The notes below the pieces were generated by a model. That model did no database searches, was not told the DNA's origin, and saw only the letters and a program-made list of their open reading frames with translations. Both the position numbers and the translations under genes were made by a program. Positions 36,758-49,018 of a stretch of DNA of 64,000 nt are shown here, piece by piece. Source of the stretch: Ophiodon elongatus (lineage: Eukaryota; Chordata; Actinopteri; Perciformes; Hexagrammidae); NCBI GenBank assembly GCA_016806645.1, contig JACSYO010001932.1:346501-410500 (forward strand), given 5' to 3'. The number at the start of each line of letters is the position of its first letter. Position 1 is the stretch's first letter.

Positions 36758-36906
36758 CCTCGCCACAGCAGCCTGCTCCCCTGTTGTTGACTAGCCGGGC
36801 TGACTCATGAGGCTGTGCAGCACAAACTCATCAGGCACTGACAGATGAGACACGCTCGCCACAATGGCAGGGCACCCTGGAGATGTCACCCAGCGCTTAC
36901 CTAACG
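36758..36906 (+). other. Candidate exon with start codon (tentative exon 2)
   Basis: A weak acceptor (TCTAGGCACAG|CC) precedes 36758. ATG 36864-36866 sits in a good start context (CCACAATGG) and opens MAGHPGDVTQRLPN, 14 codons plus one base, to a donor AACG|GTAAAC at 36907. A 13-codon upstream frame (36807-36848) ends before the main ATG. The strand agrees with the CpG promoter 3.2 kb upstream. Weak points: the polypyrimidine tract is poor, the donor lacks G at +5, and I do not recognise the peptide. Confidence 0.25.
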
Positions 36907-38078
36907 GTAAACACCTCTTCCCAGTCCCACACACGCACAGATTTTGGATGCCGGTAGCTCTGTTTCTGGAGTAGGAAGTAATTACAGTGAAAAAACAAAC
37001 TGCAGAATTAGAGTTTCACTTACTGGAAATAGGGGGAGAAAAAAAAAAACCCTTTTTAAATACTTTGTTTTGATGTCTACATATGTTGGTTCACCAATCT
37101 ATATTTTGTTGGCGATAAGTCCAGTGGAACCATGCAGTGTAGCTTTTCGCTAATAAAACCAGCCTTGACCTAAATGAAACAGGCTCCGACTCTGTTAGAA
37201 TAAGTAGAAATAAATTGGGATATTACAGTGGTTTGGCAGTGGTGCCCAATGACGTAGTCATTGCCTTAGGGACTGGGGCGAGTGTGGGAAAAGCAGGAGA
37301 GAAGAAGGGTGGGAGCCGATACCAGGAGTGTAGCCGAAGCCGAGTGGGATTTTTTCTTTTTGGAGGGGGAGTTGTGGAGCCGCTGTGATGTTGGGATGTG
37401 CGAGCTCCACTCACGTCGGCCGGCGGCAGTTAGACAGGCCGGCTTTTGCATACTGATTCTCTTTCAGCTGTTTTCCACATAGCTCTCTGGACTGCCCGGC
37501 ACTGCCAGCCTCGCGAGGGTTAACTACCCCTCTCTTTTCGCACTGCCTCCTTTTATTCCTCTTTTTATGGCTTTGATGGTATTAAATAATCTTTACGTGT
37601 CAGAGTGCACAGCTCCCAGTGTTCATGTTGGGAGAGCGAGAGAGCAATTAGGTCAGAGTGGTAGAATAACTCTGTTTCATCCCAGCCTTAAAGCGGCAGG
37701 GTACCTCAATTCAACTTGCGCTTTATATTCACCTCGAACCTTCAGAGTGAGATTTTCAAAGAGGTCCAAGGCCAGTGGGGTTATCAAAGCACTCAGAGGG
37801 AGAGCTTTGTATCTCTCCGTTGTAAGTCTCATGATAAAATGTCCCAGAATGGATCATCGTTTGTGATATTTTAGGTTCCTCACTATGTTAATTTGCCTGA
37901 AGAATCAGGCCACGTTTGTCTGCTTTTTTTTTCGTAATGAGGCTGAGCTAAAGACCCATATAACATATTATCCTGGTTATTGATTTGGAATGTGTTTCAA
38001 GCGGCCGCGTGTTTTGGTAGACCTTGAAATCATTGACACGAGTCGTACCGCTTTTCTTTTTGACTATCGGATCCTCAA

Positions 38079-38079
<1 letters not shown>
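36907..38079. other. Presumed intronic sequence, no gene recognised
   Basis: A modest CpG-containing patch occurs at 37300-37440 (acgtcggccggcggcagtta). The 99-codon plus frame at 37567-37866 shows no domain. Confidence 0.35.

Positions 38080-38160
<81 letters not shown>
38080..38160. repeat. (AC)40 microsatellite
   Basis: 81 bp of uninterrupted alternating A and C. Confidence 0.98.
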
Positions 38161-38163
<3 letters not shown>

Positions 38164-38370
38164 TACAACAATACATTGAAAGCCTTGTGTTTCTGTTTGA
38201 CTTGATCTCACATGATCTGGGTTGTAACGTTTCCCCCTCGCCCGTCTGTCCCATGTTTGAGATTGCATTTCGACCATTTGGCACGGGAATGTTCTGGAGC
38301 ATGTCACACTGTTTCATTGCCCTCGTCACAGGGTTTCATATTATTTTCCACACTCATTCTGTACCTTGGC

Positions 38371-38404
38371 TTTTTTTTTTTTTTTTTTTTTTCTTTTTTT
38401 TTTT
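38371..38404. repeat. Poly-T tract
   Basis: T22-C-T11. No retroelement body with a matching poly(A) orientation is visible next to it. Confidence 0.95.
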
Positions 38405-39485
38405 ATACAAAAGTCTCTCTGCCCAGTCGGACAGTCCCCCGGCGTGACGGCTGACATTTCCAGTGAAAGAGCCCAATTGTTGGTTCTTAATCCCCCTCCA
38501 CCCTCTTCTCCATAAAACAATGGTATCAATTGCTTCTGCTGAGTAGATCCACAGCTCTGAGTGAGAGACAGGCTGGCTGGGCCTGTTAGCGAGCCTGCCA
38601 GCCGTCCTACCAGGAAGCCAGTCCGACCTCTTCATTCCCAGCGATGGCTCTGTGCTCGAGCCCGCAGATTCCTCTTCAGGCATCTGCGCTAATATTATCT
38701 CTTTAGTATGAGAACCAGCCGTTGATCATGGCTGCACTGCCACCTCGTAAATGCACATATAATGGCTTATGTGTATATTTATTTTCCCACGGAGACAGTG
38801 GAGCAGACCGTTGGATTCGACACCCGCCCCCCCCATCACCCACCTTCTTAATGATTGGTCTCCATTCTATTTTCCTTCATTTTCCCCAGGACACTGCCAT
38901 TAACTTTGACAGATGATATGTTCGTTCACTGAAACAGTGATCCTGAGCGCACTGTCACTGGAAATTGGATTCGCACACCCACCCCCCTTTAGCTCCTTGC
39001 CTTTTCTTCATCTCTGCTTTTCTCCTCCTTTTTCCTGTTGCTCTCTCCCAGTCTGCACCGAGGGGACATGCTGTTAATATTCCTTTTAGAGCTGCACTGT
39101 ACAGCTGAGCTGCCAAGTTAACCCTCTGCTGCCATGAGTCAGACAGCCAGCCAGATAGCTGGTGTCACTTACACAGATGTCTGACCAGCCAATCTGTCCT
39201 TAAACGCCCCTCGATAATAGCAGTGCGGCTCTGTGCCAAGTGTGTGTCTCTAGGGAGTTATGACATCGGGATTTTTGCCTGGTTGTCCAGCAGAACAAAA
39301 CCTGTACTTTTTATCTTTCCGTTCTATAATTTTAGTCTTTTAAAATTAGACTGTAGAATATTTTTAAAAAAATTGCTCAGGTGCCAGATAGATAGAGAGC
39401 ATCCAAGTAGAAAAGGTAAAAGAAAAAGGTCTGACTTGTCACTGAAGTCTGGATGGCTCCAGATCATTTTTCTAATTAGCCTATT
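38405..39485. other. Presumed intronic sequence, no gene recognised
   Basis: Complex DNA with a short C run near 38827-38834. The 109-codon minus frame at 38354-38683 begins in the T tract and has no domain. Confidence 0.35.
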
Positions 39486-39650
39486 ATTTGTTTAGTTGAT
39501 AAAATGCCATTACATATTGAAAATATCCATCGTCAAATGTCTTGTTTTGTGCGACCAACGTTCCAAAACCCGAATATATTCAGTTTCTAATGATAAACAC
39601 TGAGAAAAGCTGAAAATATTCACATTGGAGAAGCTGCAACCTAAAAATGG
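39486..39650 (+). repeat. Fish interspersed repeat ('atgtcttgttttgt' family), plus copy
   Basis: The phrases 'tcaaatgtcttgttttgtgc', 'aatatattcagtttctaatg' and 'gaaaatattcacattggaga', 'agctgcaacct' match, from recall, the common fish repeat whose minus-oriented relative is at 21293-21465. Confidence 0.6.
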
Positions 39651-40109
39651 TTTGTATTTTTACCAAAAAAAGCATTACTTTGACAATCTGGTTGAATCCA
39701 CTTCCAGGTTACGACAATAAGCTATGAACACTGGAGTGGTTACTTATCAGCTGGACTGCTCTTCATCACACCAAATCTTATCTTCCTAATTAAGATGCTC
39801 GACAGCTCCTGTGTCCTTCCCAGTCTGCTACGGGGGACGTTGCCCGTGAGTCTCCTGTGCAGCGGCCACGTCCAGTCTCAAAGCACTTCACAAACCGACC
39901 CATCTTAACGCTGGTTTCAGTGGAACAAATCCCCTCCATTGTGCCTCCTGTGTGGGGGCGTGTGTGGCAGTTGACAGTGTGTTGCCCAGCTGCTGTGGCT
40001 GCAGCTGCTTGCACATTAGCTTGAATCGCTAGGCCACATTTATCAGTTTGAAGTGAACACCACGGTGAGAAAGATAATGGGTCCTGAACAAAAGATGATA
40101 CCACTCTTG

Positions 40110-40141
40110 CGACCGGCTAGCTCGAAACAGCTAGCCGGTCG
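40110..40141. repeat. Perfect hairpin, 13-bp arms, 6-base loop
   Basis: CGACCGGCTAGCT (40110-40122) is the exact reverse complement of AGCTAGCCGGTCG (40129-40141), separated by CGAAAC. The arms are GC-rich and lie in otherwise non-palindromic sequence. Confidence 0.9.
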
Positions 40142-41014
40142 AAAGTGGCTCGGCTCGTGTAGCGTCGTTATATTACTGCTCTGCTGCCTGGGCCACAGCC
40201 TGCCAAGTCTATGTAGTTAGTGAGCCTCTGCTACTTATTCTGTCTCCATGGGTTGTCATCACAGTGCCATCACACCAAATAGCTGTCATACTGAGACATT
40301 GCCGTATAAAGCCCGTTAGATGACAGGATTCCTGTAGGGTGGTGGGGGGAGAGGGGGTCAAGCCAAAATGCCCCCCCCCGCCCCCCAAAACAATGCCGCA
40401 AAAGACGATTACGGGTTAATTACATTTACCTTTGTTTGGGTTTGTAGTAAGCAGTAATTCATCTTTCCATGTTTCGTTCTTATAAAAGCTGAATACAACG
40501 TTGTTGTTCAGGTATTTTATGCGCAGGTCATAATGTATATCATGTATTTGTGAGGAAAGCATCCGATGCGGCCAACTGAGCCTCAGCCTGCAGATGTTTG
40601 TCAGCAGGAAAGCATTTTCTCGCGGATGTAAATGATACTCATTCAGTCAATGAGACTGTGACACAGTATCAATAACGGCGGCTCCTTTGATTGTTTTTTT
40701 TTTTTTTTACATCATTTTGTGTCAACATGATTTCCATTTTTCTTGGCTTTTTGTGTCGCAGTAATAATTCTGTAATATGGCATGCTAGGCAGCATATGGC
40801 TGCCATCTATGATCAACAGCCTCTGTAACGAAGTGACTGCAATATGCAAATGTCTGCATGCTAATGGAATAGTAATGTAATAATGAAGTGCGTCGTACAT
40901 AGCCAATAATGAGTCTCTGGTTATTGAGTGTTGATGGCATTTGTTGTTTCACAAGCTGCAGCTTTCTTGTCTGTTCTTTATTGCACACCTACACACCACC
41001 AGCCCGAAACGTGT
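40142..41014. other. Presumed intronic sequence, nothing distinct
   Basis: A C-rich stretch at about 40371-40386 and a T run at about 40695-40709. 40850-40950 is complex and AT-rich with several TAAT cores, a possible enhancer. No exon supported. Confidence 0.3.
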
Positions 41015-41035
41015 GCACACACACACACGCACACA

Positions 41036-41103
<68 letters not shown>
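41015..41103. repeat. (AC)n microsatellite, interrupted at its left end
   Basis: Interrupted ACGC and ACTC units to about 41038, then roughly 65 bp of perfect AC. Confidence 0.97.
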
Positions 41104-41106
<3 letters not shown>

Positions 41107-41149
41107 TTAGATACATGAACATTGCCTTCTTATTGATTCATGGCATTGG

Positions 41150-41480
41150 GTGAAAAGCATATTGATAAATACGTGGAGTACTTTCCCATTGAAATTGTGA
41201 AACTAAATTGGGCAGAACTGAGACAGATGCGGCGCAGTAAATTAAACAAGCAATCTTCTCTGTTGGGTGACAGCACAATGGTGATTAGGGTTTCATGTGA
41301 GCTGCCCTACATTATTTATAGCGGTGCTGTGGGCTGCCTGCAGTTGAATAAACCCACAGTCCATTGACTGGGCACATTATGGGAGGCCAACTCGTAGTGA
41401 GAGGGGGAGTTAAAAATGGCTTTATTTCCTCTCGAGGAGGTCCATTTTCATCTAAATGAAGGTGGAAGCCCCAAGCGTGT
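41150..41480. promoter_or_regulatory. Candidate conserved non-coding block
   Basis: 330 bp of complex sequence free of simple repeats, with 'gtaaattaaacaagc', 'cattatttatagc' and 'caatggtgattagggtttca'. It resembles the dense, balanced texture of vertebrate enhancers. Judged on texture only. Confidence 0.2.
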
Positions 41481-43873
41481 TGTTTCCAGGCCCTGCGTGT
41501 GTGAAATGTGTTGACTGTGTTCCAGGAGGCTTCTCTGCACCGCTCTGATTCCTGTTCCAGGGTGATTTCTGCAGAACCTCTCATTTGTACACATCAACCG
41601 GTCCCAGTTTTCTTGGTCACTGCCTGCTCAACTCTGTGGCCATTTCCACTTCACTCTTTGGCCTTTTTGTTGTCCACAGTTGAACTTGGGGATTTTTTTA
41701 CCCTGCATAATAAGATATGTTGAATCGCCTACATCACTGCTTTCTTTTGACCGTTTCCAATAACCGTTTGAGGCCTGTATTATGTTGTATGGTATCCACA
41801 GAGCAAAAGTTGTGTATCTTATGTGGCAAGGAGATATGGATAAGATCAAGATATTCTGTCTTCATCCACAGCATGAACACGATTCTGAATTCAGCGGAGG
41901 CATTTTCCACCTGCAAACTGACACTGAAATAGAGGCAAACCACCTCTTTTTTAAAACCCAAATTGGCTTTGCTCGCTAATGCTGGCTGTCTGTTTGAAAA
42001 AAATATATATAATTGGAACTACTGGCTACTGTGAATTGGCTCACACTACCTTTCAGTTCACTTACTTGCGATGCAATTTTGGGCGTTAGGTTCCAGTGTT
42101 TAAAGGAGCGTAATGGGTCATGAGAAACAAATGATCGAAAAGAGATTGACTTTTATATAATCCATTAAAAATGCCTTGATGGCCTCAATCCCCATCCTGC
42201 AGATCAGCTTGGGACTCACCAAGTTTAAGCTCGCTACAGCCACAAGCTATGCTTTTTTATTGCAATACAAATGGATGGGGCTCCATCTGGCCATCATAAC
42301 TTCTACATCAACACAACTACATTGATAACTGTGAACCCTATTATTACTGATTCTCTCCTTTAACCAATAGCTATGCATATCATTACTAATGATTTTAGTT
42401 GTACATAAGACCCTGCAGCAAACGCTGATCTTCAACATCAACGGAGGGATTTTTCCCACAATCAATATGGACTTGACTCAAAGATTATATTTTTTAAACG
42501 GAGATATTGAAGAGGTCTCAGGGTCTCTGTCTGTGGAAGGCATATGTATACAAGTGAATTCCTTTATGGCCTTCACAAGCATGTTGTGTCTAAACAAACA
42601 CTTCCGTCAGACATCGGCAATGTACTCATAAAGCAGAAGTAATCCGTGGTACATAAGATCAATAAAGCGGCTACAGAAGATGAGACGGTCGGCTAAATAC
42701 CAGCTTTGCCACTGTGAACGTGGAGGAGACCTGTAAGAGGAGACATTTTTGATGCACCGTGAGTGTAATTAATAACGTTAAAGAGTCACGCAAAGTTTCG
42801 AGCACCTGCTACACAAATCTACACTGACAGTAAATGACAGTTCATCAATATCACACTCTATATGACTTAGAGAGCGACATTGCTTGTTGTTTCCGAGCTC
42901 CCTTTGCAAGAGTTCGCTGTATGTTAGGAGGAGACGTGAGGCGGAGGGACCGCGGGGGTGGAGTTCTCGTCTCCTTTGTTGTCTGATGTAGTAAATTCAT
43001 CAAGTTCAGTCCCCCCCACCCCTCCCCTGCTGTCACAAATGTTTAAAATGTTGGCTGTGAAAAAGTTCTGTTCAGACCTTGATGCTTGATTCTGATTGGT
43101 CTCCTTCTGTCTCCTGCTCTCACACTCACACGTCCTCCATCGCTCCCAATACAGAGGTGTCTGGTGCGGTTCAGCAGTGAACACGGACAGTAGGAATGTG
43201 AGAAATGAGGAGAGAACAGTTTGCAGACCGCTTGGAGCTCGGCCTATTGTTACACCTATGCACATGTGAGAAGGCTGCTCTCTTGCTTTTTCATCCAGCC
43301 CGTGTTCCCCAACGTTACCGGTGCCCAAAGTGTGAAATGATGGTCGTGGTGTTAACTAGTTACATTTCAGTCAACTTTAACGAACAGATCAGAAAAACAG
43401 CGGCGACGATAGAATGCCGTGGTTTTTTTTTTTTTTTTGTCGGCATGTCGTGTTGTTGCTGTCATCTGCTCATTAAGTGAGGAATTGAAAGCAGGTGTGC
43501 GTTGTGTCATCATCTGAACACTAGCAAGGTGTGAAAGGAAGGGTGAGATGTACGTTTATCAAAGTCATTGCATTCACGTGTGCTCTTACCTGCATTTCAA
43601 TAACAAATAACAATAATAAGTAACCTTTTCTTTTTGTTTTGTTATTGTGTAGTCTTTGTGTACTTCACTGGTCTGTAGTGGGAAGGGAGCAGCATGCTGT
43701 GGGTTTAAATTGTCAATTTCTTTTCAGCTTTAAGTTGTTTTTCTGGATATTTCCCCGGATCATTTTTAGCCTCTACTATTCTTATCTTCTTTGTGGATTC
43801 CTGCCTCCAGTTGTTGCATTGGACAACATCCCTTATTATTATTTTTAGAGCCCGCTAACCGGAGTGGGATGAC
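41481..43873. other. Presumed intronic sequence, no gene recognised
   Basis: AT-rich complex sequence. Frames up to 134 codons (43328-42924, minus) have no domain. A T run of about 17 lies near 43423-43438. Confidence 0.35.
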
Positions 43874-43904
43874 TCTGCAGCTTAAGCGACTCTTAAGCTG
43901 CAGA
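43874..43904. repeat. Perfect hairpin, 13-bp arms, 5-base loop
   Basis: TCTGCAGCTTAAG (43874-43886) pairs exactly with CTTAAGCTGCAGA (43892-43904) around CGACT. Unrelated in sequence to the 40.1-kb hairpin. Confidence 0.9.
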
Positions 43905-46487
43905 AAAAGGCATGATGTCAGATTGTAAATTTCGGAAAAGTGACACAAAATTTACTTTTGCAGAAACCTCCCGTACGAGGGTCTCACAATAACCCTTCAC
44001 CGCGTTTAGAACGTCCAAACGCTCGAGTGCTTTAAGCGATTTGGAGAAAGCGCTCGAGATTCTTGGAAAAGTGGATCTTCTCCATGTGCGTAGGAGATGT
44101 GGAATGAGAAAATGGGATGCCATATCTAATTTGTGTTTTGCTTGTGCATTTCACTTTTAGTAGAGTCATTGTAGATTTCATGCCCATGCATAAGTTATGA
44201 AAGGGATAACAAAGAGGGTATGTTTATTTTATATGCAAAATTGACAGTCCTCTCCACTTTGTCTGTTGCGTGAGTGTGGCGTAATTGTCCTTCAGCACAA
44301 CAGCGTGTTTTCATCCCCGGCTGGCCTCTGGCCCAGGATACCCACTCCAACTCTGGTCTACTTGTCCAGAGCACCAAAACAATGTGGAGCTGCCGTGCAT
44401 CTTTAACCACTGTCGGCCAGTCCCCTGGGGGTTGGCTGTTTTATGATGGGCCTGGGTGCCAAATCTGATCTCTGCACTCAATTGCTTCTTTGTTATTTCC
44501 TCCATGTGAATGTCAGTGTGGGGCTGAGCTGTGGCTCCATGGATTCAATCTGTTCGGATACCTTCCACGGCTTTCATCGGGACCTCCCCCTCAACCGCAG
44601 CTCCTCCATCCTTCAACTATTGTTTTGCTATTGAATGAAACTTATTTTGTAGCCTCTCTCATGAAGCATAAAATACAAGCTTTTATATTGGCATTGGCAG
44701 GTATTTAAACTTTTTGATCGGATCCAGGCTGTGCTCATTAAATCGTCAACATGATGTAACGCTTCACTGCTGCTGCCGTGTGCCAGCATGGCATGTTTTT
44801 CCACTTAGGGATTCCAATATTTGTCTTTGTCATAAACACAGGGCATCTGGTTGCTAGTGGTGGGCCCAGCCTTCATTTGGACTTTGACATCGAAATGTGG
44901 CTGAATTCTTCAGAGAGAAGCTGCCTGGCTTCTCATTTAGCAGCTAGCGTAGGTATGATAAATGTTACTAATCCCCTATTGACCTCGAGAGGTCAAGCCT
45001 TTGCCCTGTCGCCCACCACCCTCCTCCTTCCCGCTGTCCTCCCTCTGCCTCTGTACCATGTGGATAGCCTTTATCTTGCTCAGGCAGTCGTTTTTTACCC
45101 CAACACTGCTTGTCCGCCAGCAGATACCAGGCAACACAACTATGCACTTTACTTGTTTGCAGTCAAGTGTGAAATTCTTTCCCCTTCCAGATTTATCTTT
45201 CCAAAAATATCTTTTCTTTGGCCTTGTGGCCTATGAGATACATTCATGTTGTGAATGTGATTAGATACAGTGAGCCAGAACACATACGTTTTTCCTCTAC
45301 ATATTCTCAGCTTTAGTGTTGACCTTTTTAACTGCCTTTTGTTAAGACCTCACTGGAGAGATAAGTAAATAGAAGAACGCGTGAGATTATCAGGGAAATA
45401 ATCTGGAAGAAATGAATTTGTTTGAAATACCAAGGACAGAAGGGGGCTGTAAATGTGTATACACACACACACACGCACACGCACACGCACACACATGCAC
45501 ACACACTGAGTGTCTATGCTGTCTTTTTTCCAATGGCAGTGTAAAGAATTGCAGAGGATCTTTTGTTCTTTTGAAAATCCACCTGATAATGTCGGCAGCT
45601 GGCTTCTTGCCTGGATAGGTTGGATTTAAAAGACGAAAGAGAATTGAAAAAAAAGAAAAACTCCCAGTCTCCAGTGCCCAGCCCAGTGTTACACACTTTT
45701 CAGACTCAACACAGTGGCCCAGTTTTTCTACAATCCCTCAGTGGAACAACTCCTGTGCTTTGAGCCTCTAGAAGTGTATGGGGAATGTCATTTTCAATGG
45801 GGAACCCTCAAGAGAGGAAGAGTGCAGCACAGGTAGGACTAACAATGCTGGCAACACAATGCTGGCACCTGCACGATGCCAGGTTTTCTGGGTTCACAGA
45901 TAGGCCCTTACTACATCCTCTTCCCCCATCCCTCCTAAATGTTCCACACGAGACTGATTGAGCCATTTCGTATTGCTAAGCTGCGTGAAGAGTGCTACTT
46001 TTATAATGAAAGAATACTGCTAAATCAAGGCTTGACAAATCTACTTTCTCCATGTCCCCATATTGAAGGTTGGCGGATTAGGCTCTAATTTTAGTGCCAC
46101 TTATCTCTTCAGCTGCTTTTAAGAATTAGTTCCAAATAACAAAAAAAAGGGGTGAAAAATGTGAAGGCTTTTTGGGGGTTGGATGGGGAGGGTGGTGGGA
46201 GTTGGGTATTGTTAGGGAAGCAAAGCTGTGCAAAAGAGATTGTCTAGTGGCAGCGAGGGCCTTTGCTTAAGAGTTCAAATTTACATGCAAATCTTTAGAA
46301 AAAAACCCAGTATTTGAAGCAGTTGTTTAACGGAAATCGTTGAGGATTTGTTCAATAGCCATCGCTCTCGCCGCACATTGTCTCAAGTGGCTTCATGAGA
46401 TCACAAAGCCTGATGAAGTTTTCAAACAACCCAGACCATGAAAAGTGTAACACAATTTAATGTTTTCACCTTTCTCTCTTGTTCAGC
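43905..46487. other. Presumed intronic sequence, no gene recognised
   Basis: Holds the longest frame outside obvious low-complexity DNA, 152 codons at 44778-45236 (plus), which has no domain and is within the length expected by chance in a window this size. A mixed (CA)n/(CACG)n array lies at about 45463-45506. A short direct duplication of ACAATGCTGGCA occurs at 45842-45867. Confidence 0.35.
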
Positions 46488-46518
46488 TTTCCAGAAACTT
46501 GGAAGTTTCCAGAAACTT
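46488..46518. promoter_or_regulatory. Heat-shock-element-like motif within a duplicated 13-mer
   Basis: TTTCCAGAAACTT occurs at 46488-46500 and again at 46506-46518. Across the second copy, GAAgtTTCcaGAA (46502-46514) is a perfect three-unit heat-shock-factor site (nGAAnnTTCnnGAAn); the first copy adds a TTCcaGAA pair. No promoter is visible nearby, so function is uncertain. Confidence 0.35.
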
Positions 46519-47219
46519 TGTGATTTGTGATTAAAGATGAATGAACAGCTCGTCAGAAAGCCAATGTGTGTTTGTTTTAGCGGTCTAGTTTGTAGTTGAC
46601 TTCCTGCAAGTCAGCAAGAAGTGCATCTAGTCTAAACAAAATCACTTTTCTGGACTCGCTCTAATGTCACCAACACCCTGATAGTTTAGAACCCTCTATC
46701 TCGCATGTATTTGGCTACTGTGACACGTCATCAATACTAAACAACCATCAATACCCCACTGGAGACAGCCGCATTTAAAACAATGAAGGACACAGCGTTG
46801 GTGTGCATTCAGCACTTTTGAATAGCAGTCAGCTTATTGATTCTCCTACAAGGCCGACATCAATTCCTCTCTGCCTCTTCTTTTCTGTTTGTGACAGTGG
46901 AGGGCGACTGCATGTTAAAGAAAACTTGCCGTTTAATTGAGTTGGGAGTGGGAGACCCATAAAAAACAAACAAAAAAAACCCCACCATCGCGGTACTCAG
47001 ATTTGCATCTCTTGGAGCGGAGCCCTTTTCGTTGTGGGCAGTGTTTGGGTGTGATTATGTAATCCATCAGGGTATTACCATAAAGGGGAGAGGGGGAGGA
47101 TGGGGGGGGGGGTGTGCCGAAGGGTTGGAAGGTAATAGTGGTGCTACTGATGATCATCGTCTAGCAACTGCCCAAGGGCAGGAATGTTTTGTGCGCCGAT
47201 GTGTCCGACAGGTGGCTAG
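46519..47219. other. Presumed intronic sequence, nothing distinct
   Basis: A G-rich run near 47083-47112 (plus strand). No supported exon. Confidence 0.35.
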
Positions 47220-47560
47220 GAGACGCTAATTGATTAATGATCATGGTGATATATGAGCCCCCGCGGCCAGCCTAAACATAAAGGCTCAGAGCACCGGTGT
47301 CACCCTAAATCATTTCCAACCAGGCCAGTAAACCCAAAACAGTTTCCTCATTAGCATATGAAAGACCAATCGGGAGGGGGACTGTGCCTTCCGAGCTCTT
47401 TGTGGGACGCCTATTGTCAACATCCTGAGTCTGAATTAACAGGCTAGCATTTTATGCCCGATGAATAATGACAACAAAGATGGTTTTATAATGAGGGTCA
47501 CTCAGCACTAATGAATGATTTACATCACCACAATCTAAGCCTTTGATATCGTTTGCACTT
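47220..47560. promoter_or_regulatory. Candidate regulatory block
   Basis: Contains TAATTGATTA (47227-47236), a P2-type palindrome used by paired-class homeodomain dimers, followed by TGATCA. Further on are 'ctcattagcatatgaaagac', 'cgatgaataatgac' and 'aatgaatgatttac'. The block is complex and repeat-free for over 300 bp. Confidence 0.25.
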
Positions 47561-47936
47561 TTTCTGCCCGGGCGAGGCATTGACAAAAAGCAGCACTCAC
47601 CTAGATGGTTGTACACGTGAAATGAGCTACTGTCTCCTGCAACGTGTGAGATATATATTCTTGTTATTCTACGACGGCGCATAAAGTATACAGAGCTGAA
47701 TGGATGTGTTCTCACCATGTGTTATAGTAACGATAATTCTTTACACATAGAGATGAGATAATTTACATTCTTTCTTTACGTGACTGTTTTTGCTCTACAT
47801 CATGGAGCTGACATATTTTCCATGCAAGCAGTGTCAGATTCTTCATGAATGATTGAACATTAGTGGAATTCACCTGCCCCCAGATGATCATATTTTGCAC
47901 TGGCTTTTCCATACACCACTGTCATTGTCAGTGGAT

Positions 47937-47964
<28 letters not shown>
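47937..47964. repeat. (TC)14 microsatellite
   Basis: Perfect TC array continuing into CT-rich sequence. Confidence 0.95.
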
Positions 47965-47968
<4 letters not shown>

Positions 47969-48936
47969 ACTTCCTCTCTCTCGCTGCCTCTTCCTCTTTG
48001 ACTCTCCCTCTCTGCGGTTATTTACCATTCCACAGGGGGCCTTGCGTGACCCTCTTCATTGTTTTGTTTGGATGACTCCGAAGGACAATGGCAGTCTGGA
48101 GCCTTGGCCGGCACTCAGCGTGTGTGAATCTGCATCTTTCCATTGGGAGTGCTGTCCTCCGATGACAAGAGAGGTTATGTGATCTATGTGTGACTGAAGG
48201 GGGTTTCCACCACTAAGAGTCAGAGCCTCAAGGAGAGGGGTTTATATTGTGTGAGTGCACGTGTGTGTGTTTGTGTGTGTGTGTGTGTGTGCGTGCGTGC
48301 GTGCGCATGCACACAGCCGGTGGAATTTCAAAGAAGCAAGCGAGTTAAAACAACACATTGTGTCTGTTTTAATGTGAGCTCATGACTCTCGCCGCGGGGC
48401 TTCCATTCCCAAGTATACTCGCACCGCTTGGAGACTGCTGGTCGTACCCACAATCAGTTTTTTTTACACATTAGTGTAGGGTATTAGTGAGGGTGCTGCT
48501 GTCAAAACGAGTAAGGGAACGTCAGCGGGCCGGTGAATGATTTTACTTGAGAGTTGGACCGCCTCCCATCAAACCTTTTTAACCATCAGCACTTGAGCAA
48601 CCCCAATCCCGGTCCCAGGTGCCGACGCAAGGCCGTACATTGAGGATCGGGTGACCTCTGCTTGGTGAGATTGAGGGTCCCTGAGCAATCGAGGCCCTCT
48701 AGGTGGTGTAAATCGGGTTCCATTTTAAAAGCAGATGGACTTGCCTGGCAGGGCTCCAACAGTGAGGGCCCCTTCTTCTCCTTGTGTGTGTGTGTGCGTG
48801 TGTGTGCGTGTGTATGTGTATGTGAAAGGTGAGTGTCTGGTCTGCAATGAGTTGCTTTCAGCCATCAGCAAGGATAAAGACGTGATTACCCCAGGCTACT
48901 CCTGTCTGCTCTCATCAGTGTATTGGCTGCAGGCTT

Positions 48937-48937
<1 letters not shown>
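47965..48937. other. Presumed intronic sequence with short GT arrays
   Basis: Interrupted (GT)n/(GTGC)n at about 48259-48305 and 48784-48824. 'ccgcggggcttcc' near 48394 is a minor CpG patch. No supported exon. Confidence 0.35.

Positions 48938-49017
<80 letters not shown>
48938..49017. repeat. (CA)40 microsatellite
   Basis: 80 bp of uninterrupted CA. Confidence 0.98.

Positions 49018-49018
<1 letters not shown>

Noticed and set aside
44778..45236. 152-codon plus-strand frame, the longest outside obvious low-complexity DNA
   Set aside because: No domain. With about 3/64 stop probability per codon and thousands of starts in the window, one frame of this length is expected by chance.
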